This document shows positions 1-9,933 of a stretch of 56,199 nt of DNA, in pieces. This stretch comes from Firmicutes bacterium CAG:822 (GTDB lineage: Bacteria > Bacillota_I > Bacilli_A > RF39 > UBA660): assembly GCA_000432855.1 (NCBI GenBank), contig HF990865.1, forward strand, positions 61,606 to 117,804, read 5' to 3'. Each line of letters opens with the position of its first letter. The stretch's first letter is position 1. Position numbers and translations under genes: made by a program. The notes under the pieces are model-generated. The model made no database searches, was not told where the DNA came from, and saw only the letters and a list, made by a program, of their open reading frames with translations.

Positions 1-1499
<1,499 letters not shown>

Positions 1500-1609
1500 A
1501 AATAAAACTTTAATTAGTTTTGAATTTGTTTTTAATCCTAACTATTTATGAATTGACATTTTGCTCAGTTTTCAAAGATCATTCATACCACTTCTGCAGC
1601 GGTAACTCC
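1500..1609 (-). promoter_or_regulatory. rrn leader with boxA-like antitermination element
   Basis: Between the proximal rrn promoter and the 16S 5' end the minus strand reads GATCTTTGAAAACTGAGCAA (around 1562-1581), closely resembling the conserved Firmicute rRNA leader that contains the boxA antitermination site for the Nus factors. A nusB gene is present at 41712-42119. No coding potential is seen here. Confidence 0.6.
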
Positions 1610-1823
1610 AATATACCAAATGTACCAAATTAAGTCAAGTGTTTTTTTGAATTTTTTTGATTTTTTTGACTTAACTCGAGGTCCCCCTCAAAAGTACTCA
1701 CTTAATATATCAGAACATTTGACTTAAGTCAACAATTTTTTTAATTTTTTTTAAATTTTTTTTAAAAATGTCGAATTCCGTCGAATGCATAAATAATATA
1801 ACACTTTTTGAAAGGTAGGTCAA
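1610..1823 (-). promoter_or_regulatory. Three tandem rrn promoters
   Basis: Three sigma-A-type promoters point toward the 16S gene, each with exactly 17 nt between hexamers and the same -10. Proximal: TTGACT (1633-1638) and TATATT (1610-1615). Middle: TTGACT (1727-1732) and TATATT (1704-1709). Distal: TTGACC (1818-1823) and TATATT (1795-1800). Multiple near-consensus promoters are usual for rrn operons. The stretch 1500-1904 holds these promoters, the leader and A/T tracts, and no gene. Confidence 0.8.
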
Positions 1824-1893
1824 CAAAAAAATTACTTTTTTTTAAGTTTTTTTTGCTTTTCCTCACTTCCTTTATAATATATGACCCTTATTA

Positions 1894-1921
1894 TAAAAAA
1901 ATGATTACTTTTTACGTAATC
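1894..1921 (-). terminator. Rho-independent terminator of ntdP
   Basis: On the minus strand GATTAC and GTAATC form a 6-bp stem with a 7-nt loop followed by a run of T. The stem overlaps the stop codon of the upstream gene. The stem is short and AT-rich, so strength is uncertain. Confidence 0.5.
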
Positions 1922-2438
1922 TTTGATATTCTTCTTCATACCTCAAATTGACATCAGAATCAAACATTAAAGAACCTTTCTGATAATCAGTGATTAATTC
2001 TGATAAAGCACTGCGGATAGCTACATCAAGTTCATCAGAATAATTCATCTTCTTTTTATGATACTTATATTCTTGTCTATCCAATATTTTAAAACTGCCA
2101 TTTGGAAAAATTCTTAAATCTAAATCATAATCTATATATTTAATAGTATTATCTTCTATAATATAAGGCGAAGCAATATTACAATAATAAGTAATGCCAT
2201 CTTTTTTTAACTGAACAATAATATTGTACCAACGATTTTTAAAAAAATACATAATAGCGGGTTCTTTAGTTCTCCAAGTGTTACCTTGTGCTTCTGTTAC
2301 CAACGTTCTTTCGTTGCCAAATACCATATAATCTTTTTTTACATCGAGTAAAACTGCTTCATCCCAACATCTATGAACTTTTCCATCGTGTTTATAACAC
2401 TGTATCTGTAACTTATCTCCTTTTTTTAATTTTTCCAT
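1905..2438 (-). CDS. ntdP: Nucleoside di-/triphosphatase, DUF402 family (NtdP-like)
   Basis: The protein of about 177 residues follows the B. subtilis YgaC/NtdP pattern throughout: an N-terminal IQCYKHDGKVHRCW block, then RTLVTE, then TREPAI-like KEPAIMYFF, then YYCNIASPY, and KYIDYDLDLRIFPNGSF, which carries acidic metal-binding positions. The family hydrolyses nucleoside di- and triphosphates in the cytoplasm. I place the start at the second ATG (2438): GAGGAG lies about 9 nt upstream of it, whereas an in-frame ATG at 2462 has no ribosome site. The gene is monocistronic, with a weak terminator over its stop. Family assignment is firm; the physiological substrate is not known from the sequence. 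Confidence 0.9.
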   Translation of the reverse strand: MEKLKKGDKLQIQCYKHDGKVHRCWDEAVLLDVKKDYMVFGNERTLVTEAQGNTWRTKEPAIMYFFKNRWYNIIVQLKKDGITYYCNIASPYIIEDNTIKYIDYDLDLRIFPNGSFKILDRQEYKYHKKKMNYSDELDVAIRSALSELITDYQKGSLMFDSDVNLRYEEEYQRLRKK

Positions 2439-2504
2439 AATACTTCGCTCCTCTTTATACATTATAACATTTTTTAAGAAAAAGAAAAGGACACTAACAA
2501 AGTG

Positions 2505-3752
2505 TCACTCTAAAATTACTTCTATTGCTTTTTGCAATTGGTCATCATTTTCATCAGTTGGGTTTTCTAAATACTCATCGCTAAGTGTAACATCATAATC
2601 TGGTTCAATACCTTTACCATCTATTACCTCGCCCTTAGAAGTAAGCCATGATTTAGTTGTCAATTTATATTGATCGCCATCAGATAAAGTCTGTAATTCT
2701 TGAACCGTTCCCTTACCATAACTCTTTTTACCAACTGTTTTTGCTCCATACTGTTCGGCCAGAGCTGAAGTTACAACTTCTGAAGCTGAAGCGCTATTAC
2801 CATCGATTAAAATACTAATCTTATAATTTTTAGTTTCTTTTCCTGTTGAATAATATATATTTTTGCTTTCTTTTGATTTAATTTGATAAATAGGATGTGA
2901 AGAATCTAAAAATAATGAAATAATTTGTTCGGCTGACGATAAATGTCCACCAGAATTACCTCTTAAATCTATAACAAGTCCATCTATTCCTTCATCTTCT
3001 AATTTATCTAGTTCCTTCTTAAATTGTTCGTATGTATTATTTGCAAAAATAGTTGTCCTAATATAACCTATCTTTTTATTGTCCTTATTAATAACCTTAG
3101 ACGATACTGATTGAATTTCAATTGTATCCACTTTTAGCTGAACCGTTTTTTCACTGTCGCCCCTCTTATAAGTAATATTAAATTTACCGTTTTGATCTTT
3201 AACTAATTTTGAAAATTCATCTATACTCATATTAGTAGTATCTTTATCATTAACCTTAATTATAATATCGTCCTCTTTTAAACCGGCCTTACTAGCTGGC
3301 GAACCACCAAATACACTATATACAACAATATTTCCATTATCATCATTATATACTTGAATACCAGTACCTTCATAAGTCCCTTCTAAATAAATACTAAAAT
3401 TAGTATCTGTCCCACCAACATAAGCAGAGTTTTTATCCAGCGTACTAAGCATGCCAGCAATTGCAGAATCAACTAATTCTGTTTTATCAACGTCTCCATA
3501 ATAATTATCGACAATATAATCATAATTGGTAATAAATTCTTGTAATTCATCATCGACTTTTTCACCTTTTAAAACTACATTATAAGTAACAATGCCACCC
3601 ATAGCCAAACTTATTACAGTTGTAAGCAGCAATAAAATTACAACCTCCTTAGTCTTAAAAGTTGGTACTACCTTCCTTTTATTCACTTTAATATCTAAGG
3701 ACTTTGACAATTTTTCAATATTATCGATAGTCTTTTGTTCTTTATTCTTCAT
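2505..3752 (-). CDS. ctpA: S41 family C-terminal processing protease (CtpA-like)
   Basis: The 415-residue protein has a cytoplasmic basic N-terminus, one membrane segment at about residues 36-62, a PDZ domain at about 120-205 (GTGIQVYNDDNG, then GSPASKAGLKEDDII), and an S41 catalytic domain. The serine sits in NSASASEVV (about 319-327) and the general-base lysine in SYGKGTVQ (about 344-351), so the Ser-Lys dyad is intact. It acts outside the membrane on C-termini of surface or secreted proteins. The start is the third of three close ATGs (3752), the only one correctly spaced from AAAGGAT. In S. aureus a CtpA protease removes the SOS division inhibitor SosA; a small SOS membrane peptide is encoded here at 37598-37735, which makes a similar pairing possible but unproven. 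Confidence 0.92.
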   Translation of the reverse strand: MKNKEQKTIDNIEKLSKSLDIKVNKRKVVPTFKTKEVVILLLLTTVISLAMGGIVTYNVVLKGEKVDDELQEFITNYDYIVDNYYGDVDKTELVDSAIAGMLSTLDKNSAYVGGTDTNFSIYLEGTYEGTGIQVYNDDNGNIVVYSVFGGSPASKAGLKEDDIIIKVNDKDTTNMSIDEFSKLVKDQNGKFNITYKRGDSEKTVQLKVDTIEIQSVSSKVINKDNKKIGYIRTTIFANNTYEQFKKELDKLEDEGIDGLVIDLRGNSGGHLSSAEQIISLFLDSSHPIYQIKSKESKNIYYSTGKETKNYKISILIDGNSASASEVVTSALAEQYGAKTVGKKSYGKGTVQELQTLSDGDQYKLTTKSWLTSKGEVIDGKGIEPDYDVTLSDEYLENPTDENDDQLQKAIEVILE

Positions 3753-3845
3753 AAGCATCATCCTTTAAACACTATTAAAAGTATAACACAAAAATAGTCT
3801 CAACAACCAAAAAATAATAAAAAAATACGAATGTATACACTCGCA

Positions 3846-4637
3846 TTATTTTACTTCATCTAAATTGTTTAATTCATCGACAATTGAATCATGATTATCA
3901 TACACATCTGTAATTTCATGATCACTAACTCTAACTAAAGTTGTACCCTTAACTCTAAACTTTGACATATCAGAATCATAATTGGTTTTATCGCTGAAAT
4001 AATGTTCATTAAAACTACTACTCAAATCAGCTGTATATATTTTAGGAGCATCTTCACTGGCTGAAATTGTCTGAATCAAAGTTGTATATTCATTTAATCT
4101 AATATCATCATGATCTTCTATCAAAACATAAAATGTTCCATTGATATTAAGCATGGATCCAATCACAATACTATCGTATTGAATTTCTGTTGCTTCTTTA
4201 TTTTCTTCTTCAGCTGCCTCTTTAGCCTTATTAGTAACAACTACCGTTACACCATAAAAAACTACAATAATAGCTGTTACAATTAAAACTATCTTTATTA
4301 ATTTAGAAAGTTCATTAGAATCGTTATTCTCATTATAATAAAGCTGTTTACGCGCTTGTTTTATATTCTCTTTCTTTTCTTTCTGCTTTTTAATTTCCTT
4401 TTCAGGTTTTACTTGCGCTTTAACCTCTCCCACTTTAACTTCCGTTTCACTTACTTTCTTTGAATCAGTAGTCTTTTTTGCAGCAGTTGTCTTCTTTGGA
4501 GCAGTTTTCTTTGCAGTTTTACTAATAGTAGTTTTTTTAGTTGTACTTGTTTTTTTAGTACTATTCTTATTTGAACTAGTTTTTGTTGTGCGGTTTGTAC
4601 TAGCTTTACCCTTTTTATTTTTTTCATTTTCTGCCAT
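3846..4637 (-). CDS. Lys/Thr/Ser-rich single-pass membrane protein of unknown function
   Basis: About 263 residues in three parts: a highly basic low-complexity N-terminus (about 1-110) made of short K/T/S repeats like those of H1-type or PARCEL-like tails, one membrane helix (about 113-135, LIKIVLIVTAIIVVFYGVTV), and an acidic, probably extracellular domain to the end with no motif I recognise. The topology would place the basic tail in the cytoplasm, where it could touch nucleic acid or membrane lipid. The start at 4637 follows AGGTGA; an in-frame GTG at 4646 overlaps that site and is less likely. An extended -10 promoter lies immediately upstream. Not identified further. Confidence 0.7.
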   Translation of the reverse strand: MAENEKNKKGKASTNRTTKTSSNKNSTKKTSTTKKTTISKTAKKTAPKKTTAAKKTTDSKKVSETEVKVGEVKAQVKPEKEIKKQKEKKENIKQARKQLYYNENNDSNELSKLIKIVLIVTAIIVVFYGVTVVVTNKAKEAAEEENKEATEIQYDSIVIGSMLNINGTFYVLIEDHDDIRLNEYTTLIQTISASEDAPKIYTADLSSSFNEHYFSDKTNYDSDMSKFRVKGTTLVRVSDHEITDVYDNHDSIVDELNNLDEVK

Positions 4638-4654
4638 TTCAATCACCTGAAAGC

Positions 4655-4660
4655 ATTATA
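4655..4660 (-). promoter_or_regulatory. Extended -10 promoter for the gene at 3846-4637
   Basis: The minus strand reads TGTGCTATAATGC just upstream of the AGGTGA ribosome site: a perfect TATAAT with the extended TGn element. The sortase gene at 33748 uses an almost identical TGTGCTATAATTA element. Confidence 0.6.
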
Positions 4661-4759
4661 GCACATTTTTCTCACTTTTTAAACTTTTAATTGTTATAAA
4701 AGCTTTAAATATAGCCACATTATTATTATGAATCATTTTAAAAGAACAAAAGCCAAAAT

Positions 4760-4875
4760 AAATTTTGACTTAGCTTACCTCACGGTAAGCTCTTTCTACT
4801 TCACAGGAACCTTAGGTTCCTCCATAGACCAATATCGGATAGTCACTACCCTACTTTTTTACTTTGTCAAAATTT
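4760..4875 (-). ncRNA. Candidate structured RNA, unidentified
   Basis: A perfect 10-bp inverted repeat (AAATTTTGAC at 4760-4769, GTCAAAATTT at 4866-4875) encloses three smaller hairpins: AGCTTACC/GGTAAGCT (8 bp, 4772-4791, which forms a GUGA GNRA tetraloop on the minus strand), AGGAACC/GGTTCCT (7 bp, 4805-4821) and a GG(A)TAG/CTACC hairpin near 4836-4850. This layout looks like a folded RNA with a multibranch junction rather than a simple terminator. It is locally more GC-rich than its surroundings and has no sensible reading frame. The strand is inferred from the LexA-box promoter at 4978-5006. It does not match any riboswitch or housekeeping RNA that I can recall. A small inverted-repeat mobile element is the main alternative. 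Confidence 0.55.
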
Positions 4876-4977
4876 AACAATTGTTTTATTTTTCATTATA
4901 TAATGAATTAACTACTCATTCTTAATATTTGTTTAAATTAACCCTTAATATCTTCACCTCATCTCTTTGATGTACTC

Positions 4978-5006
4978 AGTATATCACAAACATTTGTTCA
5001 TGTAAA
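4978..5006 (-). promoter_or_regulatory. Promoter with LexA-like operator in the spacer
   Basis: On the minus strand TTTACA (5001-5006), a 17-nt spacer and TATACT (4978-4983) form a good promoter. The spacer contains TGAACAAATGTTTG (4987-5000), which differs at two positions from the CAAACAAATGTTTG palindrome beside lexA at 37802-37815 and fits the Gram-positive LexA pattern GAAC-N4-GTTC with one mismatch. Downstream there is no substantial open frame, only short ones of 8 to 11 codons, and then the structured element at 4760-4875. The 4638-5069 gap therefore holds this promoter, the RNA candidate and the downstream gene's promoter. Confidence 0.6.
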
Positions 5007-5069
5007 TAGTTTTTTGTTTTTTGCAAAGCAAATTCCTAGTATACAAATAAACTAACTATAAAAGTTAGT

Positions 5070-6062
5070 CTATTTGCTCACTGGAAGTACTGATATCGAA
5101 TTAGCTACATTTAAAAGTTCACTTTCACTCATGTTATCAGCCACCACATAATATTCAATTCCATTACTAATCCAACTTACCATATTATCTGAAACTGCCG
5201 CTACACTTGTTGCCATCTGATAAGGTTCACCATAAACTGATACGATTGCTAAATCATCACTTACAGATGCCGTTTGCTCGACAAGCATAAATGGACTGTC
5301 ACCCTCAAATGTCATAATAACTCTTTGACCATTTTCTAAATCGACGGTTTCCTTATCAGCTAATTGTGTATTTTCAGGAATATACATCGGATAAATGTCA
5401 CCATCTATTTTACTAACTGTCTCGGTTTCACTTTCCGTAGCTGCTGTCTTCATATTATTATCTAATGAAAAATAATCATCTTTAAACTCAGCTTTTAAAT
5501 CAACTTTTTTAAATGTCATTTTTATTAAAGCTTCCTCATCTTCATTTAAAACCTCAACCTTAGTTGGAATTAACTTTTTATCAAAATAAATTTTCTGTTT
5601 AACTAAATCACTATTATTTGGATAATTTACATTTGTAGTAAAAATATAATTATCACTAGTTTCTTTAAATTCTTTATCACTGTCGTTTTGAATATCTGAA
5701 AGTAATGTTTGAAGTAAATAGACTTGTGAATTATTGTATGGCCAGTCACTTTGGAATTTAAAACTTTTATTTAATGTTGGTGTCAAAACATAAACTCCAT
5801 CACTATTTTTCAAAATTATTTGTTCATGATTATTTGTTTTATTTTTTAAAGATACTCTAAACTTATCATTTTTACTATAAGAAGCATCGACATCATATGT
5901 ATAAACATCATCATTATTTATTATCTCCATCTCACCAGTTAAATTATAACCATCTAAACCATTAATCTTTTTTTCTAAATCCTTTTCCGCATCTTTAACC
6001 GTATATTTTCCACATCCTACCATTAAAAAACAAACACATAAAATTAAACAAATTTTTTTCAT
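5070..6062 (-). CDS. Lipoprotein with LolA-like fold, YdcC/GerS-like
   Basis: The protein of about 330 residues begins with a lipoprotein signal, MKKICLILCVCFLMVGCGKY, with the lipobox VGCG and the lipidated cysteine at about 17. The body has the features of the YdcC/LolA-like Firmicute lipoproteins: repeated beta strands, DGVYVLTPTLNKSFKFQSDW, and a C-terminal section starting GDIYPMYIPENTQL that resembles DUF4367. It should be anchored to the outer face of the membrane. In spore formers relatives act in germination or envelope assembly, but no such role can be claimed here. I take the ATG at 6062, just before the signal peptide, over an in-frame ATG at 6086. Confidence 0.7.
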   Translation of the reverse strand: MKKICLILCVCFLMVGCGKYTVKDAEKDLEKKINGLDGYNLTGEMEIINNDDVYTYDVDASYSKNDKFRVSLKNKTNNHEQIILKNSDGVYVLTPTLNKSFKFQSDWPYNNSQVYLLQTLLSDIQNDSDKEFKETSDNYIFTTNVNYPNNSDLVKQKIYFDKKLIPTKVEVLNEDEEALIKMTFKKVDLKAEFKDDYFSLDNNMKTAATESETETVSKIDGDIYPMYIPENTQLADKETVDLENGQRVIMTFEGDSPFMLVEQTASVSDDLAIVSVYGEPYQMATSVAAVSDNMVSWISNGIEYYVVADNMSESELLNVANSISVLPVSK

Positions 6063-6167
6063 TTTTTCACCATCTTTCAATTTCAATTAATTATATGGAT
6101 AAATTTTTTTAATTATGAATAATTTTTAAACTTTCGACCATTATAAATAATAGAGGAAGGTGAAAAT

Positions 6168-6368
6168 ATGGAAATATTACAAAAAATATGTTTAGTCCTA
6201 ACAATTATAGGTGCTATAAACTGGGGATTAATCGGTTTACTTGATTTTAACTTAGTATCATTTTTATTTGGTGAAATGACTATGTTATCAAGAATTGTGT
6301 ATTCTTTAGTCGGTATAGCCGGTTTAATTAATATTGGACTTCTATTTGTACATCTAGAAGACCATTAA
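6168..6368 (+). CDS. DUF378 small membrane protein (YuzA-like)
   Basis: A 66-residue protein with two membrane helices and the DUF378 hallmark GAINWGLIGL followed by VSFLFG and IVYSLVGIAG. The function of the family is unknown. GAGGAAGGTGAAAAT precedes the ATG. It is one of the few plus-strand genes here and is convergent with the DUF308 gene, sharing a bidirectional terminator. Confidence 0.88.
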   Translation: MEILQKICLVLTIIGAINWGLIGLLDFNLVSFLFGEMTMLSRIVYSLVGIAGLINIGLLFVHLEDH

Positions 6369-6400
6369 AAAATCTATCATAACGATAGATTTATTTTTTA
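6366..6400. terminator. Bidirectional terminator
   Basis: AATCTATC (6371-6378) pairs with GATAGATT (6384-6391) around a 5-nt loop, with T-rich sequence on both sides. It lies between the convergent genes ending at 6368 and 6391. Confidence 0.75.
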
Positions 6401-6924
6401 TCAATCTTTGAATAACTGTAAATAGTAAATATATTACTTACAGCATCGACAATTAATATAGCACCTATAATTTGAACGCTGACAGCTAAAGCTTCAAATG
6501 GATTAAACACTAAAAGTAATCCACATCCAAGTAAGATAAACGCTACTATCAACATTTGCCACCAATTTTTATATTCAAATTTCTTTAAATCAAAAGCCAT
6601 TGATAATTTACTAACAGAATCAACAAGTAAAAATATGCCCATAACTAGCGGTAAAAATGATGCAAAAGCCTCTGGATTTAAAAGTACATAAACACCAAAT
6701 GCTCCAAATATAATTGACATTACTAAAGTAAAACTAGTAAAGGCTGTTTTTATTTCTGTTTTCATATACATAACAATACCAGATACTCCAACAAACAAAA
6801 ACATAATTCCTACTAAATAACAAACTGATGTAATTACTAATCCTGGAAAAAATAACATGACAATACCAAATAATAAATAAAGTACTGAAGTAGCAATTAA
6901 AGTATTTCGAATTTTCTCAAACAT
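6391..6924 (-). CDS. HdeD family membrane protein (DUF308)
   Basis: A 177-residue protein with six hydrophobic segments in three pairs, as in HdeD/DUF308 proteins; typical motifs are GIVMLFFPG near the start, a middle GVYVLLNPEAFASF and LLLVFNPFEALAV near the end. E. coli HdeD is linked to acid resistance; in Firmicutes the role is unknown. A GGAGCG ribosome site precedes the ATG. Single gene with the shared terminator downstream. Confidence 0.85.
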   Translation of the reverse strand: MFEKIRNTLIATSVLYLLFGIVMLFFPGLVITSVCYLVGIMFLFVGVSGIVMYMKTEIKTAFTSFTLVMSIIFGAFGVYVLLNPEAFASFLPLVMGIFLLVDSVSKLSMAFDLKKFEYKNWWQMLIVAFILLGCGLLLVFNPFEALAVSVQIIGAILIVDAVSNIFTIYSYSKIDKK

Positions 6925-6977
6925 ATATCAAACGCTCCTTTTATATTAATGATAATATTTTTTTTATATAAAGTCAA

Positions 6978-7004
6978 TTAAAAAGTAGCCCTAAAGCTAC
7001 TTTT
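6978..7004 (-). terminator. Terminator of the cdaA-cdaR operon
   Basis: AAAAGTAGC (6981-6989) and GCTACTTTT (6996-7004) form a perfect 9-bp stem with a 6-nt loop; on the minus strand it runs into further T. The stem overlaps the stop of the ybbR gene. Confidence 0.75.
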
Positions 7005-8355
7005 CAACTACTCTAATTTTAACCCGTTTTGTCTTTGATAAATACTGTACTCTTGAATCTGTTCCTTCCACTTGAACTTCAACTTCATATTCACCAGGTT
7101 TATAACCATCCAAATCAATATAAGCCGTAATGTCATCCGCTGTCAAACTATTAAGTACCGATTCAACACCCTGAACACTAACAGTTACTTGAATGTCATC
7201 TTGCGATAAACCTTGAACACTATATCTATCATCCAAATTACGAACGTCAATGTTGACATTTGAAATATCTTTATCAGTTGATGTTCCTAAAGTAATGTTA
7301 GCCGTCACGTTATTAACACTCATTGATCTAACTCCTCTAGGTTTAGTAAGCTCTAGTTTATATTCTCTATCTTCTTTTAAACCATCGACATCAACTTCAA
7401 CTGGAACATATTCCAAATCATCAAGTACACTTTGTTCACCATAAACAGTCACATTATTTTGACTCAAATTAATTGAACTAATTGCTTTACCAAACGTTAC
7501 ATCACCTTTTGGAACCACTCTAATAGGTACAGTTTTACTTGGTGAAGATAAATCAACCTTAACTTCTATTTTAGAAGGTACTATTTCTACATCCAAACTA
7601 TTACCATTAGAATCATAAGCCTTTAAAGGAACATCTTTTAAAGTAACCGTTCCAACATCTTGATTATTTAAACTTGATACATCGACTAAAGCTTTAACCG
7701 TTGCTACTTTGGTCAAACTATTAATCGCATCTTCATCTTCTGCACCTTTAATAACAACAGTGTCTACCTCAGGTTGAACATTATCGACAATAAGTTTCGG
7801 ATCTAAACTATCTTGATTAAGTAAATCTGTTGTTAAAGTTTTAGACTCTGAAACCTTCGGATAAATATTAACTGTGGCTACTGATGGATTAACACTGTAT
7901 TCAACCGAATCATTTGGTCGCATATATTCAATATCGACCTTATGAGTACCTGGTTTTAATCCACTTAAATCAACTGTTACTTTAGAAGCTGTAGACTGTT
8001 TCGCAATAAACAAATCACTTCTACTACCCATTAAAGTAATATCAACTTTATCAGGTAAACCTTCAACCACATATGCTTCTTCATTGTAAACAGCTTCCAC
8101 AATTTGATCCTTTAATACTTCTGCACTAGTGTCGTTAAAAAGCATTTTCTTTTGGTCAAATAAAATAAATATCGTAATCGCCAAAAATAAAGATACAAAC
8201 AGTAACGTATTACTTCTTGAAAGCCATGTTTCAAGTGAACGATTAGAACCGCCAAATTTTTTAGTAACTTTCATAATTGTTTTTGTAACTGGAACAATTA
8301 TTTTTTTATCGATAAAACGAGCTATTCTTTTAAAAATTCCCGGTTTCTTATTCAT
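6997..8355 (-). CDS. cdaR: YbbR-domain membrane protein, CdaA regulator
   Basis: About 452 residues: a basic cytoplasmic start, one membrane helix at about 50-68, and four tandem extracellular YbbR repeats of about 85-90 residues, each with the pattern VDLSGLKPG / VDVDGLKED / IDLDGYKPG near its end. CdaR binds the diadenylate cyclase CdaA and modulates c-di-AMP synthesis. The start at 8355 has AGGTGG five nt upstream and overlaps the end of cdaA by 8 nt, implying translational coupling; an in-frame ATG at 8379 would lie deep inside cdaA. The usual third member glmM does not follow. Confidence 0.92.
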   Translation of the reverse strand: MNKKPGIFKRIARFIDKKIIVPVTKTIMKVTKKFGGSNRSLETWLSRSNTLLFVSLFLAITIFILFDQKKMLFNDTSAEVLKDQIVEAVYNEEAYVVEGLPDKVDITLMGSRSDLFIAKQSTASKVTVDLSGLKPGTHKVDIEYMRPNDSVEYSVNPSVATVNIYPKVSESKTLTTDLLNQDSLDPKLIVDNVQPEVDTVVIKGAEDEDAINSLTKVATVKALVDVSSLNNQDVGTVTLKDVPLKAYDSNGNSLDVEIVPSKIEVKVDLSSPSKTVPIRVVPKGDVTFGKAISSINLSQNNVTVYGEQSVLDDLEYVPVEVDVDGLKEDREYKLELTKPRGVRSMSVNNVTANITLGTSTDKDISNVNIDVRNLDDRYSVQGLSQDDIQVTVSVQGVESVLNSLTADDITAYIDLDGYKPGEYEVEVQVEGTDSRVQYLSKTKRVKIRVVEK

Positions 8356-9157
8356 TTCTTCCACCTTCTTTCGCTCCATCTAATATTTTTTGTGATGGGG
8401 CTAAAGCTTCTAATAAACGAATTCTAACTTCATCCAAAGAAAGATTATAAATAAGTTCACCATTCATTGCTATAGAAATTCTACTAGTTTCTTCTGATAC
8501 TACGAGTGCAATACAATCGGTCTGTTCCGCAATTCCCAAAGCTGCTCTATGACGAGTACCAAGTCTTTTACTAATTGCCATACTATCACTAGTTGGGAAA
8601 ACTGCACCCGCACAAATTATCTTATCTCCTCTAATAATTACACCACCATCATGAAGTGGGTTATTAGTAAAGAAAATTGAAGATAAAAGTGGGCCTGAAA
8701 TATCCGCGTATATCTTTTGAGCCTTTTCTACATAACTTGCCAAACTATTTTCTCTTTCAATTACTATTAATGCACCAATCCGCATTTTACGCATGTAATC
8801 AACCGCACTTGTAATTTCTCCAATAGATTTTTCAAGTTCACTGAGAGAAAGAGTTTTATGTCTTCCAAGTAATTGAGCTCTACCAAGTTGCTCAAGCGCA
8901 TCTCTAATTTCTGGTTGGAAAATAATGATTAAAGCAAGCGGCGCCCACTCGATGACATAATCAATCAAGTAATCAATCGTTACCAAATCAAGCACATCTG
9001 CTAATATTTTCGTAATAACAATAATTAAAATTCCTTTAAAAAGCATTATCATTTTTACATTTTTTCTAAGACTTTTTAAAATAAAATAAAACAATCCCCA
9101 AACTAATAAAATATCTAAAATTTTTCTAGCTAGTTCGATTAAACTTTCTATCGTCAT
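8348..9157 (-). CDS. cdaA: Diadenylate cyclase CdaA (c-di-AMP synthase)
   Basis: The 269-residue protein has three N-terminal membrane helices (about 10-80) followed by a DAC domain. Catalytic signatures are present: NPLHDGGVIIRG, in place of the usual DGA, and GTRHRAALGIAE, the RHR motif, then ALVVSEETSRISIA. It condenses two ATP to c-di-AMP at the membrane, the messenger for potassium and osmotic control. The DGA-to-DGG change keeps the metal-binding aspartate, so activity is still expected. GGAGGTT precedes the ATG, and cdaR overlaps downstream. Confidence 0.95.
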   Translation of the reverse strand: MTIESLIELARKILDILLVWGLFYFILKSLRKNVKMIMLFKGILIIVITKILADVLDLVTIDYLIDYVIEWAPLALIIIFQPEIRDALEQLGRAQLLGRHKTLSLSELEKSIGEITSAVDYMRKMRIGALIVIERENSLASYVEKAQKIYADISGPLLSSIFFTNNPLHDGGVIIRGDKIICAGAVFPTSDSMAISKRLGTRHRAALGIAEQTDCIALVVSEETSRISIAMNGELIYNLSLDEVRIRLLEALAPSQKILDGAKEGGRNE

Positions 9158-9256
9158 GAAATAACCTCCATCTAACTTAGTTAATTATATCATACTTAAG
9201 AGTTTGATAAAACCCTTTATTTTTTGAAAAATTTATTAAAAATTCGATTAGGGCGC

Positions 9257-9283
9257 ATAAAAAAAGATGAAACTCATCTTTTT
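9257..9283 (-). terminator. Rho-independent terminator
   Basis: AAAAAGATGA (9261-9270) and TCATCTTTTT (9274-9283) form a 10-bp stem with a 3-nt loop; the minus strand continues with T. It ends the transcript of the gene at 9282-9875 and separates it from cdaA. Confidence 0.75.
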
Positions 9284-9875
9284 ATAAATTCCAAATATCT
9301 GTATTTTTATCATCAGACTCTGATGTATTTAAAGTTTCTACTGGTGTATCTTGAACTGGTTCACTAGGTGTAACTTCTGTACCAACAGCAGGCTCAGACA
9401 TAACTGGAGTTTCCTCAGTATTTGCCGTAGAAAATACAGTAGTTTCAGATTGATTAACTGAAGATTCTACATTTACATTGTTAACCTCTGTGTTATCATT
9501 CATCGTATTTTCTACTGGTACTGCTTCATTAATACTTGGAGTAGTAAATAAATCCCCACCTGTAGTAGTTTCTGTATTAACATCAGCAGTTACAGAACTT
9601 TCACTAGGCATATCATTTATAGAATCAACCTTAACTTCCTCAAGTGGTTTGCTAACTTCTGGCATTGTCATCCAATCATCAGCTTTCACCTCAGTAACTA
9701 CCGGTTCCTCTTGAACAGGTTTTGCATCAGTATTTACTTCATTAGAATCAGTATCTTTCTTTTCTTCGTCTTTCTTTGGTTTTTTCATACTTTCGGTTAA
9801 ATATCCAATCAAAGCTAAAACAAAAACGATTGAAGCTAATATAACCCAAAATACCCAATTCGATAATATTTCCAT
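9282..9875 (-). CDS. Membrane-anchored acidic Thr/Val/Glu-rich protein of unknown function
   Basis: About 197 residues: a membrane helix at the very N-terminus (about 7-28), a short basic stretch ESMKKPKKDEEKK, then a long acidic, low-complexity tail full of T, E, V, P and N and without cysteine. The layout resembles an anchored flexible linker with the tail on the cytoplasmic side, judged by the basic residues after the helix. No domain is recognised. The start at 9875 has AAGGAGGAG at good spacing; an upstream in-frame ATG at 9902 lacks one. Confidence 0.65.
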   Translation of the reverse strand: MEILSNWVFWVILASIVFVLALIGYLTESMKKPKKDEEKKDTDSNEVNTDAKPVQEEPVVTEVKADDWMTMPEVSKPLEEVKVDSINDMPSESSVTADVNTETTTGGDLFTTPSINEAVPVENTMNDNTEVNNVNVESSVNQSETTVFSTANTEETPVMSEPAVGTEVTPSEPVQDTPVETLNTSESDDKNTDIWNL

Positions 9876-9933
9876 AATCTTGCTCCTCCTTATTCTACAC
9901 ACATAATAACATTTTTTTTAGTACATTTCAACC

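Noticed and set aside
3846..4637. Second frame over the K/T-rich region (4451-4642) as a basic small protein
   Set aside because: It is a shadow of low-complexity lysine/threonine codons and has no start signal of its own.
4760..4875. Structured element as a ZTP riboswitch, because of GGGUAGUGACU
   Set aside because: The second conserved segment and the CCGCCUGGGC-type hairpin are missing, and the downstream gene has no purine or folate link.
4760..4875. Structured element as SRP RNA, 6S RNA, RNase P RNA or tmRNA
   Set aside because: None of the conserved core sequences of these RNAs are present.
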